NCBI GenBank assembly: GCA_040255675.1
Contig: JBDZVM010000057.1
Coordinates: 1-20,955 of the forward strand
Direction: 5' to 3'
Origin: JBDZVM01 sp040255675
GTDB taxonomy: Bacteria; Actinomycetota; Actinomycetes; Acidothermales; Acidothermaceae
Length of the DNA: 20,955 nucleotides
In this document: piece after piece, positions 14,004-20,910 of the stretch
Layout: every line of letters begins with the position of its first letter
How positions within the stretch are numbered: position 1 is the stretch's first letter
Position numbers and translations under genes: made by a program
The notes under the pieces: generated by a model
What the model saw: only the letters and a program-made list of their open reading frames with translations
The model's database searches: none
Told to the model about the DNA's origin: nothing

Positions 14004-15206
14004 TCACTGACTTCTGCCGGTCAAGAACGCGGTAATTCCGGCGGCGATTCCGGTGGCGATGCGCTGCCTCGCGTCCGGGTCGCGCGCGAGCGCGGCATCA
14101 CCGGCATTTCGCATGTCGAGGCATTCGATGGTGATAACCGGGCCATGCGACAGGTTGATGGTGCCGGTCGTCGTCGAATCCGGGTAATAGCCGCCCTTGA
14201 TGTACGACGAATAAGGGATTCCTGTCGTGGCGTGGAAGACGTCGTGCACCGTTGTCGCCAACACGCGCGATTGCGGCGCGCCGCCGGGATTGACGTTCGG
14301 GTTGTCGGGCGGCGGTTGCATGACGAAGAATCCGTGGCCGGTGCTTGGTCCGCCGTCCGCGTGAATCGCGATAAAGGCGTCGGCATGCGCGTCGTTGCCG
14401 ATTTTCGCGCGGTCGGGCACGCACGGGCCGACGCCTGAATCCGACGTGCGGGTGAGAATGACGGTGGCGCCTTCGGCGTGAAGGATTACGGCCGCCCGAT
14501 TGGCGACATCCCACGTGAAGGCGTGTTCGGGATAGCCGTCGTTGGTCGACGTGCCGACCGTGTCGCACGCCTTGTACACGCCGTTGCCCGCGTAAATCTG
14601 CTTGTTTATCGTGCTGCTGTTGTTCAGGTTGTGGCCCGGGTCGAGCACGATCACCTTGCCGGAGAGCGAGTCGGAGAGCGAGCCGGCGACGGGCGGCAAG
14701 ACGAGCGGTGTTGGCGTCGAACTCGGGCTTCTCGGCTCGGGGCTCGCACTTCGGGTCGGGGTGGTGCTGGGTGTAGTCGCTGTGCTGGGTGCAGGCGCTG
14801 TGCTCGGTGTGGGCGTCGAGATCACGGACGACGCCACGCTTGCCATCGCGATGCTGTGCTCGGCGTCGGAAGGGTCGAGGCTGCCAGACGACGGCGCGCT
14901 AGACGCTGGCGCGCTAGACACAGCGCGTGGACCAGCGGTCGTACATGCGCTCGTGCCTAGTGCGAGAACGCTCGCGGTCGCTGTGAAGGCGACGACTCTC
15001 GATGCTTTCGGGCGCGCTTTGCTTTGAGTCGTGCTGCGTTCGGTCGCGCTGCTTTGAGTCGCGCTGCTTTGAGTCGCGCTGCGTTGAGTGGCTCGGGGCT
15101 GCCTCGCACGTAACTCAGAGCAAAGCGTCCACAACAGCACCCTCGCGCGCCGCGAAGCCGCCATCAGCCGCGAAGCCAACATGACTGTCCACATGACATT
15201 CGACAT
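14004..15206 (-). CDS. N-acetylmuramoyl-L-alanine amidase, lipoprotein (Ami1/Rv3717-like)
   Basis: Zinc amidase predicted to cut the amide between MurNAc and L-Ala in peptidoglycan, outside the membrane. The Amidase_3 domain (about 183-397) has His192 (LDPGHN), Glu227 (GYPEHAF) and His282 (AIHADGG) as zinc ligands and Glu361 (ITIECLDMRN) as catalytic base. Cys214 and Cys262 could form a disulfide, as in Rv3717. A lipobox (LALGTSAC, Cys88) and a Ser/Thr/Pro linker (about 95-170) precede the domain. Synteny with dnaX, ybaB and recR matches Rv3717 of mycobacteria. The start is uncertain: candidates are ATG 15206, 15182 and 15164, and no start codon exists between residue 26 and the lipoprotein signal. 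Residues 27-64 come from a repeat element, giving an abnormally long n-region. It converges on dnaX with a 6-bp gap. Confidence 0.88.
   Translation of the reverse strand: MSNVMWTVMLASRLMAASRRARVLLWTLCSELRARQPRATQRSATQSSATQSSATERSTTQSKARPKASRVVAFTATASVLALGTSACTTAGPRAVSSAPASSAPSSGSLDPSDAEHSIAMASVASSVISTPTPSTAPAPSTATTPSTTPTRSASPEPRSPSSTPTPLVLPPVAGSLSDSLSGKVIVLDPGHNLNNSSTINKQIYAGNGVYKACDTVGTSTNDGYPEHAFTWDVANRAAVILHAEGATVILTRTSDSGVGPCVPDRAKIGNDAHADAFIAIHADGGPSTGHGFFVMQPPPDNPNVNPGGAPQSRVLATTVHDVFHATTGIPYSSYIKGGYYPDSTTTGTINLSHGPVITIECLDMRNAGDAALARDPDARQRIATGIAAGITAFLTGRSQ
15015..15127. mobile_element. MITE-like 113-bp element with imperfect inverted ends
   Basis: Left end CGCTTTGCTTTGAGTC (15015-15030) matches the reverse complement of 15112-15127 at 14 of 16 bases. 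The interior contains a 15-bp tandem array. The same 16-19-bp end sequence occurs three more times near the right edge of the window, so it is dispersed. No target-site duplication or transposase is visible, so mobility is inferred. Confidence 0.45.
15021..15095. repeat. 15-bp tandem repeat inside the amidase N-terminal region
   Basis: Five units start at 15021, 15036, 15051, 15066 and 15081; the best copies read GCTTTGAGTCGCGCT. On the minus strand they encode degenerate pentapeptides (ATQSS type) just before the lipoprotein signal. Confidence 0.9.
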
Positions 15207-15280
15207 GCTGACACGCGGCTGGCGTGGCGACGCGACACATCGCGAGACACAGCGCTGACGCGATGGGAAACGAAGCCCCG

Positions 15281-15286
15281 TAGGCT
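15281..15286 (+). promoter_or_regulatory. Possible -10 element for ybaB
   Basis: TAGGCT is close to the TAGACT boxes upstream of the SRP RNA and aspartokinase genes, and would give a leader of about 65 nt. No good -35 is visible. Confidence 0.3.
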
Positions 15287-15352
15287 CGTGTGCGCATCAC
15301 CACGACAGCCCGAGTCGCACCCCGAACCGAGCCGCACCCCGAGGAGGCTCTC

Positions 15353-15694
15353 ATGGCGCCCGGCCCGCAACCGAACATGCAACAGATCCTCAAGCAAGCG
15401 CAGAAGATGCAACAGCAGCTCATGGAAGCGCAGGCCGAGCTAGCCGAGGCGCGGGTCGAGGGCAGCGCCGGCGGCGGCCTGGTGACGGCCACCGTGAGTG
15501 GCAGTGGCGAGCTCGTCGCGCTCGCGATCGACCCGAAGGCAGTCGATCCCGACGACACCGAGACGCTGGCCGACCTGATCCTGGCCGCCGTCCGTGACGC
15601 GACGGGTAATGCCAACCAGCTTCAACAACAGAAGATGGGTCCGCTGACCCAGGGCCTCGGCGGCATGGGTGGCATGCCGGGGCTCGGCTTCTAA
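15353..15694 (+). CDS. ybaB: YbaB/EbfC nucleoid-associated protein
   Basis: A 113-residue DNA-binding protein of the YbaB/EbfC family, thought to organise the nucleoid as a dimer. N-terminal helix NMQQILKQAQKMQQQLMEAQAELAEARVEG and the strand region GGGLVTATVSGSGELVALAIDPKAVDPDD are characteristic. The tail is Gly/Met-rich (GLGGMGGMPGLGF). The ATG at 15353 has GAGGAGG 5 nt upstream. The family is usually encoded next to dnaX and recR, as here. The TAA stop lies in the first copy of a 16-bp direct repeat. The last 34 bases of the gene recur after the N-run because of a probable assembly artefact. Confidence 0.95.
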   Translation: MAPGPQPNMQQILKQAQKMQQQLMEAQAELAEARVEGSAGGGLVTATVSGSGELVALAIDPKAVDPDDTETLADLILAAVRDATGNANQLQQQKMGPLTQGLGGMGGMPGLGF

Positions 15695-15715
15695 GACAGT
15701 CGGCTTCTAAGACAG
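15661..15715. repeat. 55-bp sequence duplicated across the gap, left copy
   Basis: Identical base for base to 15816-15870. It contains the last 34 bases of ybaB and two copies of the 16-bp unit TCGGCTTCTAAGACAG (15684-15699 and 15700-15715). Confidence 0.97.
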
Positions 15716-15815
15716 NNNNNNNNNNNNNNNNNNNNNNNNNNNNNNNNNNNNNNNNNNNNNNNNNNNNNNNNNNNNNNNNNNNNNNNNNNNNNNNNNNNNN
15801 NNNNNNNNNNNNNNN
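15716..15815. other. Assembly gap of exactly 100 N
   Basis: A round 100-N run is a placeholder for unknown gap length. The identical 55-bp flanks suggest that the two contigs overlap and that no sequence is missing, or that a short tandem array was not resolved. Confidence 0.98.
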
Positions 15816-15870
15816 CGGCATGGGTGGCATGCCGGGGCTCGGCTTCTAAGACAGTCGGCTTCTAAGACAG
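15816..15870. repeat. 55-bp sequence duplicated across the gap, right copy
   Basis: Exact copy of 15661-15715. It has no start codon context and is not a second ybaB gene; it is most simply the other contig's copy of the overlap. Confidence 0.97.
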
Positions 15871-15874
15871 CGGT

Positions 15875-15900
15875 TCCGAGCAAAGAGTCCGAGCAAAGAG
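15875..15900. repeat. 13-bp direct repeat upstream of recR
   Basis: TCCGAGCAAAGAG occurs twice back to back (15875-15887, 15888-15900), ending 10 bp before the recR start. Its reverse complement contains CTTTGCTCGGACTC, which resembles the dispersed CTTTGCTCTGAGTC element. Confidence 0.9.
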
Positions 15901-15910
15901 GCAGCAACGC

Positions 15911-16510
15911 GTGTACGAAGGCGTCGTCCAGGATCTCATCGACGAACTGGGCAAATTGCCGAACGTCGGGCCGAAGAGCGCGCAGCGCATAGCGTTCCAT
16001 CTGCTCAACGCCGATGCGGCCGACGTCCGGCGTCTTGCGCAGGTGTTGCTCGAGATGAAGGAGAAGGTGCGGTTTTGCGCGATTTGCGGCAACGTCGCCG
16101 AGGACGACGAGTGCCGAATCTGCCGTGATCCGCGCCGCGACGCGAACATTATTTGCGTGGTCGAGGAGCCGAAGGACGTCGTCGCGATCGAGAAGACCCG
16201 CGAGTTTCGCGGCCGCTACCACGTGCTGGGCGGCGCGATCAGTCCGATCGACGGCGTGGGCCCTGACGACCTGCGGGTGCGCGAGCTGATGACTAGGCTC
16301 GCTGACGGGACGGTCACCGAGTTGATCCTCGCCACTGATCCCAACCTCGAGGGCGAAGCCACCGCAACCTACCTGGCGCGGTTGGTGAAGCCGATGGGCC
16401 TTCGGGTCACCCGACTTGCTAGCGGACTCCCGGTCGGGGGAGACCTGGAGTACGCCGACGAAGTGACGCTGGGCCGAGCATTCGAGGGCAGGAGGCAGCT
16501 CGATGTCTGA
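15911..16510 (+). CDS. recR: Recombination mediator protein RecR
   Basis: A 199-residue protein that works with RecF and RecO to load RecA on gapped DNA. The helix-hairpin-helix region (GKLPNVGPKSAQRIAFHLL), a four-cysteine zinc motif (Cys56, Cys59, Cys68, Cys71), the Toprim domain from about residue 79 (ICVVEEPKDVVAIEKT; ATDPNLEGEATATYL) and the C-terminal ASGLPVGGDLEYADEVTLGRAFEGRR are all intact. GTG at 15911 gives the standard MYEGVVQDLI start. The stop overlaps the start of the DUF5063 gene by 8 nt, so the two are probably translated together. The upstream promoter region is affected by the assembly gap. Confidence 0.96.
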   Translation: MYEGVVQDLIDELGKLPNVGPKSAQRIAFHLLNADAADVRRLAQVLLEMKEKVRFCAICGNVAEDDECRICRDPRRDANIICVVEEPKDVVAIEKTREFRGRYHVLGGAISPIDGVGPDDLRVRELMTRLADGTVTELILATDPNLEGEATATYLARLVKPMGLRVTRLASGLPVGGDLEYADEVTLGRAFEGRRQLDV

Positions 16511-17060
16511 AGTGGTAGCCGAAGGACATTCTGACGATCTTGCCGATTTCGCGGCGGAGATCGCCGACCAGATCGAGAGTTTCGTCATCGCCGTCCGCGA
16601 GATCGCGCGCGGCGAGGAACCTGGCGGTGCCGTCGCGTTGCTGTTGCTCGAGATCTCGCAGTTGCTGCTCGCGGGTGGCCGACTCGGGGCGATCGGCGAC
16701 GTCGTCCCGACGGAGAACTTCGAGCCCGACGCCGGGCCAGACCCCGACATCGACGAGTTGCGCGAGCGGCTGGCCAAGGTGCTCCAGCCGATCGATCGAT
16801 TCTCAGCGGTGTTCGACCCGTACGAGAACCCGCCGTCGGTCACGCGGTTCGTGATCTCGGACGACGTCGCGGCTGTCACGTCCGATTTGCTGCACGGCTT
16901 GCAGCACTTCAAAGCCGGCCGGGCGGTCGAGGCGCTGTGGTGGTGGCAGTTTTCTTACCTGTCTCACTGGGGCACGCATGCCGGAGCTGTCTTGCGCGCC
17001 TTACACGCGGTCGTCGCGCACACCCGCCTCGACGTCGGCTCGGAGTTCGAAGCGCGGTAG
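16503..17060 (+). CDS. DUF5063 domain protein
   Basis: A 185-residue, acidic, mostly helical protein matching the actinobacterial DUF5063 family, which is habitually encoded directly after recR. Features are a long N-terminal helical region (LADFAAEIADQIESFVIAVREIA), an acidic linker (EPDAGPDPDIDELRERL), FDPYENPPSVTRFVISDD, and an aromatic-rich ALWWWQFSYLSHWGTHAGAVLRALHAVV segment. No signal peptide and no catalytic motif were recognised. Function is unknown; the overlapping recR start/stop and conserved neighbourhood suggest a link with recombination, which is inference. Confidence 0.85.
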   Translation: MSEVVAEGHSDDLADFAAEIADQIESFVIAVREIARGEEPGGAVALLLLEISQLLLAGGRLGAIGDVVPTENFEPDAGPDPDIDELRERLAKVLQPIDRFSAVFDPYENPPSVTRFVISDDVAAVTSDLLHGLQHFKAGRAVEALWWWQFSYLSHWGTHAGAVLRALHAVVAHTRLDVGSEFEAR

Positions 17061-17067
17061 GCGGCGT

Positions 17068-17790
17068 TCAGCTCGACGGGGTGGCGGACGGCGAGAGCGG
17101 CACCGGCGACGCGGGCAGGGCGAAGTCGGCGTCCTTGGGTGTCGGGCCACGGTCGGTCAGGGTGAGCGAGCCGGTTCGAAACCGCACGCTGGTCAGCATT
17201 CCGTCGTCGAAACAGTAGGTGCCGGGGTCGACGCCGCTCTCGCTCGGCGCCGAGACGACGACGAAGCATGACGACGAGGGGCGCGCGCTGCTGGCCGCCG
17301 GCGAGCCGCTGCTCGCCGGCGGCGCCTCGTGCACCACGAACCCGGTGCCGTCGGCCATGGCGTCAGGCGCAGTCGTGAACAGGTGCCGGATCTGCAGTTG
17401 GAGGTCGAGCGCGCTCGGCAGCGGCTCGCCGGGGCCCGCGAGCGTCACGCACGGCGACGTCTTTTCGAGCTTGCACAGGTAGGTGCCTTGTGGCTCGACC
17501 AAGATGCGCTCGCTGGCGCCGCCTGCCTGGATGTCGAGCCGGGTCTTACCGGGAGTGCGGTAGACCTCGATCGTCCCTGTGCTCGGCGGGCTGCTGCCTT
17601 CGGCGCGGTAGGTGGCGGTGTACGAGTTACCGGCCGCGGCTTTGGCTTGCTGCTTGAAGGCGGCGAGCGCGGCGGCTTGCGCCGCGCTCGCCGCCGCCGC
17701 GCTGGCCCCCGGGTCTTCCGACTTCGAATGCGACGTGCATCCGGAGATCGCGACGAGACTGGCCATGATTGCGATGAGGAGGAAACGCAC
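17068..17790 (-). CDS. Putative lipoprotein of unknown function
   Basis: About 240 residues with a short lipoprotein signal (MRFLLIAIMASLVAISGC) and lipobox cysteine at position 18. An Ala/Gln-rich helical stretch (ASAAAASAAQAAALAAFKQQAKAA) is followed by a beta-rich domain (NSYTATYRAEG...GTIEVYRTPGKTRLDIQ...ERILVEPQGTYLCKL), which resembles LolA/LppX-like or outer-surface beta lipoproteins in pattern only. Four further cysteines could make disulfides, and the C-terminus is Pro/Ser-rich. I chose GTG 17790 because it gives a compact signal; TTG 17799 is the alternative. It is divergent from ask and its stop lies 7 bp from the DUF5063 stop. Confidence 0.75.
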   Translation of the reverse strand: MRFLLIAIMASLVAISGCTSHSKSEDPGASAAAASAAQAAALAAFKQQAKAAAGNSYTATYRAEGSSPPSTGTIEVYRTPGKTRLDIQAGGASERILVEPQGTYLCKLEKTSPCVTLAGPGEPLPSALDLQLQIRHLFTTAPDAMADGTGFVVHEAPPASSGSPAASSARPSSSCFVVVSAPSESGVDPGTYCFDDGMLTSVRFRTGSLTLTDRGPTPKDADFALPASPVPLSPSATPSS

Positions 17791-17813
17791 GAGGGCCAAC
17801 CTAACGGCCCCGG

Positions 17814-17819
17814 TAGACT
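17814..17819 (+). promoter_or_regulatory. Possible -10 element of the ask-asd operon
   Basis: TAGACT, the same hexamer as upstream of the SRP RNA, lies 37 nt before the aspartokinase start and would give a leader of about 30 nt. A -35 is not evident. Confidence 0.4.
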
Positions 17820-17856
17820 TTGCGGCGTTTCCCCGCCTCCAAGGAGATGTTCACCC

Positions 17857-19128
17857 GTGGGCCTCGTCGTGCAGAAGTACGGTGGCTCGTCCGTTGCCGA
17901 TGCCGAGCGCATCAAGAAGGTCGCGCAGCGGATCGTCGCTACCCGAAAAGAAGGCCACGATGTTTGCGTCGTCGTCTCCGCGATGGGCGACACCACTGAC
18001 GAGTTGCTCGATCTCGCGGCCCAGGTGTCGCCCCTGCCGCCGGCGCGTGAGCTCGACATGCTCCTCACGGCGGGTGAGCGCATCTCGATGGCGTTGCTCG
18101 CGATGGCGATCTCGAACCTCGGTATGGAGGCGCATTCGTTCACTGGCAGCCAGGCCGGTGTGATCACCGACTCCCGGCACGGCAAGGCGCAGATCATCGA
18201 CGTCACGCCGGGCCGCATCCGCACGGCACTCGACGAGGGCTACATCACGATCGTCGCCGGGTTCCAGGGCGTTTCTCAAGACACCAAAGACGTCACCACG
18301 CTTGGCCGAGGCGGCTCCGACACCACCGCAGTCGCACTGGCGGCCGCGCTCGGCGCCGAGGTCTGCGAGATTTACACGGACGTCGACGGCGTGTTCACCG
18401 CCGATCCGCGCATCGTGGCAACCGCCCGGCAGATCTCGAAGATCTCCTACGAGGAGATGCTTGAGATGGCGTCTGCCGGTGCGAAGATCTTGCACTTGCG
18501 CTGCGTGGAGTACGCGCGCCGATTCAAACTGCCGATTCACGTGCGATCGTCGTTCTCGACAAAGCAGGGCACCTGGATCGTCGACATCCCCGCGGAGGAA
18601 CAGATGGAAGCCCCGATCATTACCGGAGTCGCGCATGAGCGTGGCGAAGCGAAGATCACTGTCGTGGGCGTTCCGGACAAGCCCGGCGAGGCCGCGCAGA
18701 TTTTCACGGCAGTCGCCGGCGCGGGCATAAACATCGACATGATCGTGCAGAACGTCTCGTCGGTCGCCACTGGCCGCACCGACATCACGTTCACGCTGCC
18801 CAGCACCGACATCGCCAATGCGATCACGACCTTGAACACGATAAAGGATCAGATCGGTTTCGAGTCGTTGCAGTCTGACGACCAGATCGGCAAGGTGTCG
18901 TTGGTAGGCGCGGGTATGCGCACGCATCCGGGCGTTACCGCGAAATTCCTTTCCGCGTTGGCCGACTCAGGCATTAACGTCGAGATGATTTCGACATCGC
19001 AGATTCGCATCTCGGTCGTCGTCCGCGAAGACGACTTACCGGCCGCGGTTTCGGCGTTGCACCACGCATTCGAGCTCGACGACCCGAACGGCGCGTCCGC
19101 GACGGTTTACGGAGGTACCGGAAGATGA
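17857..19128 (+). CDS. lysC: Aspartokinase (lysine/threonine-sensitive type)
   Basis: Phosphorylates L-aspartate, the first step to lysine, diaminopimelate, threonine and methionine. The 423-residue protein has the kinase domain (KYGGSSV at 7-13; SAMGDTTDELL at 41-51; TLGRGGSDTTAVALA at 148-162; YTDVDGVFTADPR) and two ACT domains (about 263-335 and 345-415), closely resembling the Corynebacterium glutamicum enzyme that is inhibited jointly by lysine and threonine (VPDKPGEAAQIF, NIDMIVQNVSS, VSLVGAGMRTHPGVTAKF). GTG 17857 has AAGGAGA 9 nt upstream; the frame is open further upstream but antisense to the lipoprotein gene. An internal start for the beta subunit is present at 18604. Its stop overlaps asd by 4 nt. 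Confidence 0.97.
   Translation: MGLVVQKYGGSSVADAERIKKVAQRIVATRKEGHDVCVVVSAMGDTTDELLDLAAQVSPLPPARELDMLLTAGERISMALLAMAISNLGMEAHSFTGSQAGVITDSRHGKAQIIDVTPGRIRTALDEGYITIVAGFQGVSQDTKDVTTLGRGGSDTTAVALAAALGAEVCEIYTDVDGVFTADPRIVATARQISKISYEEMLEMASAGAKILHLRCVEYARRFKLPIHVRSSFSTKQGTWIVDIPAEEQMEAPIITGVAHERGEAKITVVGVPDKPGEAAQIFTAVAGAGINIDMIVQNVSSVATGRTDITFTLPSTDIANAITTLNTIKDQIGFESLQSDDQIGKVSLVGAGMRTHPGVTAKFLSALADSGINVEMISTSQIRISVVVREDDLPAAVSALHHAFELDDPNGASATVYGGTGR
18604..19128 (+). CDS. Aspartokinase beta subunit from an internal start
   Basis: An in-frame ATG at codon 250 of lysC is preceded by GGAGG with 5-nt spacing (18594-18598). It would produce a 174-residue protein containing only the two ACT domains. 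In C. glutamicum and Bacillus subtilis the same arrangement makes the beta subunit of an alpha2beta2 aspartokinase, and the C. glutamicum beta start is also at about residue 250. The ribosome site is seen directly; expression is inferred by homology. Confidence 0.75.
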   Translation: MEAPIITGVAHERGEAKITVVGVPDKPGEAAQIFTAVAGAGINIDMIVQNVSSVATGRTDITFTLPSTDIANAITTLNTIKDQIGFESLQSDDQIGKVSLVGAGMRTHPGVTAKFLSALADSGINVEMISTSQIRISVVVREDDLPAAVSALHHAFELDDPNGASATVYGGTGR

Positions 19129-20162
19129 GCGGCTTTCGCGTCGGAGTGGTCGGCGCTACCGGGCAGGTCGGCGGCGTCATGCGCCGGCTGCTCGCCGAGC
19201 GGTCGTTTCCCGTCTCGCACATTCGGTTTTTCGCGTCAGCTCGGTCGGCCGGCACAACGTTGCCGTGGGATGACGGCGAGGTCGTCGTCGAAGACGCCGC
19301 TACCGCCGACCCTTCCGGTCTCGACATTGCTTTGTTTTCGGCCGGAGGCGCTACCTCGCGTGAGCTTGCGCCGAAGTTCGCGGCGGCCGGGGCGATCGTG
19401 GTCGACAACTCGTCGGCCTGGCGCATGGACCCTGACGTGCCGCTGGTCGTGAGCGAGGTCAATCCATCGGCCATTGCCGAGGCGCGCAAGGGCATCATCG
19501 CGAACCCCAACTGCACGACGATGGCCGCGATGCCTGTGCTGAAGCCGTTGCACGATGAAGCGGGCTTGGTGCGGCTGGTGGTCAGCACCTACCAGGCGGT
19601 CTCGGGTAGCGGCCTCAAGGGCGTCGACGAACTCGACAAGCAGGTGCGCCAGGTTTTCGACCGCGCGACCGAGCTGACGCACGATGGTTCGGCGGTCGAC
19701 TTTCCTTCGCCGTCCGCGTATGTTCGACCGATTGCGTTCAACGTGGTGCCGCTCGCCGGTTCGATCGTCGACGACGGCGATTTCGAGACCGACGAGGAAA
19801 AGAAGCTGCGCAACGAGAGCCGCAAGATTCTCGGCATTCCCGAGCTGAAGGTGTCGGGCACCTGTGTTCGGGTGCCGGTGTTCTCGGGGCATTCGCTGTC
19901 GATCAACGCTGAATTTGCTCGGCCACTGGCCGTGGCTCGCGCTTTGGAGTTGCTTTCCACCGCGCCGGGTGTTGTCGTGACCGATGTGCCAAACCCGTTG
20001 CAGGCGGCGGGTGTTGACCCGAGTTTCGTCGGGCGCGTGCGCCAAGACCCTGGTGTCTCCGATTCGCGTGGCTTGGCGCTCTTTGTCAGCAACGACAACC
20101 TGCGCAAGGGCGCGGCTTTGAACGCCGTCCAGATTGCCGAATTGGTCGCCGCCGGGCGCTAG
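19125..20162 (+). CDS. asd: Aspartate-semialdehyde dehydrogenase
   Basis: Reduces L-aspartyl-4-phosphate to L-aspartate 4-semialdehyde with NADPH, directly following aspartokinase in the pathway. The 345-residue protein begins with a Rossmann motif VGVVGATGQVGGVMRRLL. Catalytic Cys130 (NPNCTT), Gln157 (STYQAVSGSG), Arg249 and His256 (FSGHSLSINAEF) are present. The ATG overlaps the lysC TGA (ATGA), so the two are translationally coupled. The stop overlaps the stop of the convergent XRE gene within a shared CTAG. Confidence 0.97.
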   Translation: MSGFRVGVVGATGQVGGVMRRLLAERSFPVSHIRFFASARSAGTTLPWDDGEVVVEDAATADPSGLDIALFSAGGATSRELAPKFAAAGAIVVDNSSAWRMDPDVPLVVSEVNPSAIAEARKGIIANPNCTTMAAMPVLKPLHDEAGLVRLVVSTYQAVSGSGLKGVDELDKQVRQVFDRATELTHDGSAVDFPSPSAYVRPIAFNVVPLAGSIVDDGDFETDEEKKLRNESRKILGIPELKVSGTCVRVPVFSGHSLSINAEFARPLAVARALELLSTAPGVVVTDVPNPLQAAGVDPSFVGRVRQDPGVSDSRGLALFVSNDNLRKGAALNAVQIAELVAAGR

Positions 20163-20572
20163 TCGTATTCTCCTCGGTCGCGTGCCCGACGCCAATTACG
20201 GCGGTGCCGCGCGCGATCGAACGTGTATTCGGGCCGTTTACCGTCGAACATCGGCCAGCCTTCACCCCACCAGTATTCGGTTCCCGGCCGCACGTCGAGG
20301 TGAGCGGGATATCTGCGCCCCGACCTATCGCGACGGTTCGCGTCGGCTTCGTCTAGAGGGTCGATCGGGTTGCCGTCGCTGTCGACGACGACGAGCCGCA
20401 ACCCGGCCGCTCCAAGCAGTTGAGCTAGGTGGTCGACCTTGGCTTTCTCTGGACTGTGTTCGATGCGCGCGACCGTGCTCTGCGGCACGCCTGCTTTCTC
20501 GGCAAGCTCACGTTGACTCAAATCCGCGCGGTGGCGGGCTGCGCGAAGATAGCGGTCGGCGGGAAAGGTCAC
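20159..20572 (-). CDS. XRE-family helix-turn-helix protein
   Basis: A 137-residue protein with an N-terminal HTH_XRE domain (about residues 6-60: LRAARHRADLSQRELAEKAGVPQSTVARIEHSPEKAKVDHLAQLLGAAG) and a polar, Trp/Arg-rich C-terminal part (YWWGEGWPMFDGKRPEYTFDRARHRRNWRRARDRGEYD). It is a probable DNA-binding regulator or solitary antitoxin-like protein; no toxin gene is adjacent within the window. The GTG at 20572 lacks a Shine-Dalgarno sequence and has a -10-like CAGACT 6 nt upstream, so the mRNA may be leaderless. The stop codons of this gene and asd overlap, so the two transcripts are antisense at their ends. Confidence 0.85.
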   Translation of the reverse strand: MTFPADRYLRAARHRADLSQRELAEKAGVPQSTVARIEHSPEKAKVDHLAQLLGAAGLRLVVVDSDGNPIDPLDEADANRRDRSGRRYPAHLDVRPGTEYWWGEGWPMFDGKRPEYTFDRARHRRNWRRARDRGEYD

Positions 20573-20578
20573 GCTTTC

Positions 20579-20584
20579 AGTCTG
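20579..20584 (-). promoter_or_regulatory. Possible -10 element of the XRE gene
   Basis: CAGACT on the minus strand ends 6 nt before the GTG start, which would place transcription start at or next to the start codon. No -35 was identified. Confidence 0.3.
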
Positions 20585-20701
20585 GCAACGTCGACCCTTG
20601 GCGGGGTGGCTGCCGCCGCGAAATGTGGATTGGCGGGGCGCACGATGTGGAAAACGCGTGCTCGTGCCGTAGCCGGCACTCGCGGGGGTCGCTTGCTCGG
20701 C

Positions 20702-20720
20702 GTGCTTTGCTTTGAGTCAC
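20702..20720 (+). repeat. Dispersed element copy 1
   Basis: GTGCTTTGCTTTGAGTCAC (starting within 20702-20703). A partial copy, GCTTTGAGTC, follows at 20723-20732. Confidence 0.85.
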
Positions 20721-20802
20721 CAGCTTTGAGTCGATGTTTTGCGCGACGTCGAGGCGTGAGGGACTCTCCGTCTGTCGCCGCCGGCTGCTTTGCTTCTGTT
20801 GG

Positions 20803-20820
20803 GTGCTTTGCTTTGAGTCA
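20803..20820 (+). repeat. Dispersed element copy 2
   Basis: GTGCTTTGCTTTGAGTCA, identical to the first 18 bases of copy 1 and about 101 bp downstream of it. A partial TGCTTTGCTTCTG lies just upstream, near 20786. Confidence 0.85.
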
Positions 20821-20891
20821 GTTTTTGAGGCTCGCAGGTATTCGCGGCTGACGCAACTGACCTCGCTGTCTTCCGGCAGCTCAAGTTTGAC

Positions 20892-20910
20892 GTGCTTTGC
20901 TCTGAGTCAC
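20892..20910 (+). repeat. Dispersed element copy 3
   Basis: GTGCTTTGCTCTGAGTCAC, one substitution from copy 1 and close to the inverted copy at 15112-15127. Confidence 0.85.

Noticed and set aside
15816..15870. A second, truncated ybaB gene after the gap
   Set aside because: It is only the last 34 bases of ybaB plus the trailing repeat, identical to the left flank, best explained by contig overlap.
17329..17856. Extension of the aspartokinase frame upstream to 17329
   Set aside because: It would be antisense to the lipoprotein gene and has no family similarity; the GTG at 17857 with AAGGAGA matches the normal N-terminus.
17851..18927. 358-codon minus-strand ORF opposite lysC
   Set aside because: Arg/Asp-rich antisense translation without motifs; aspartokinase on the plus strand is unambiguous.
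20702..20910. CRISPR array from regularly spaced repeats
   Set aside because: Only three full copies, spacers of unequal length (about 83 and 71 bp) that themselves contain partial copies, and no cas genes.
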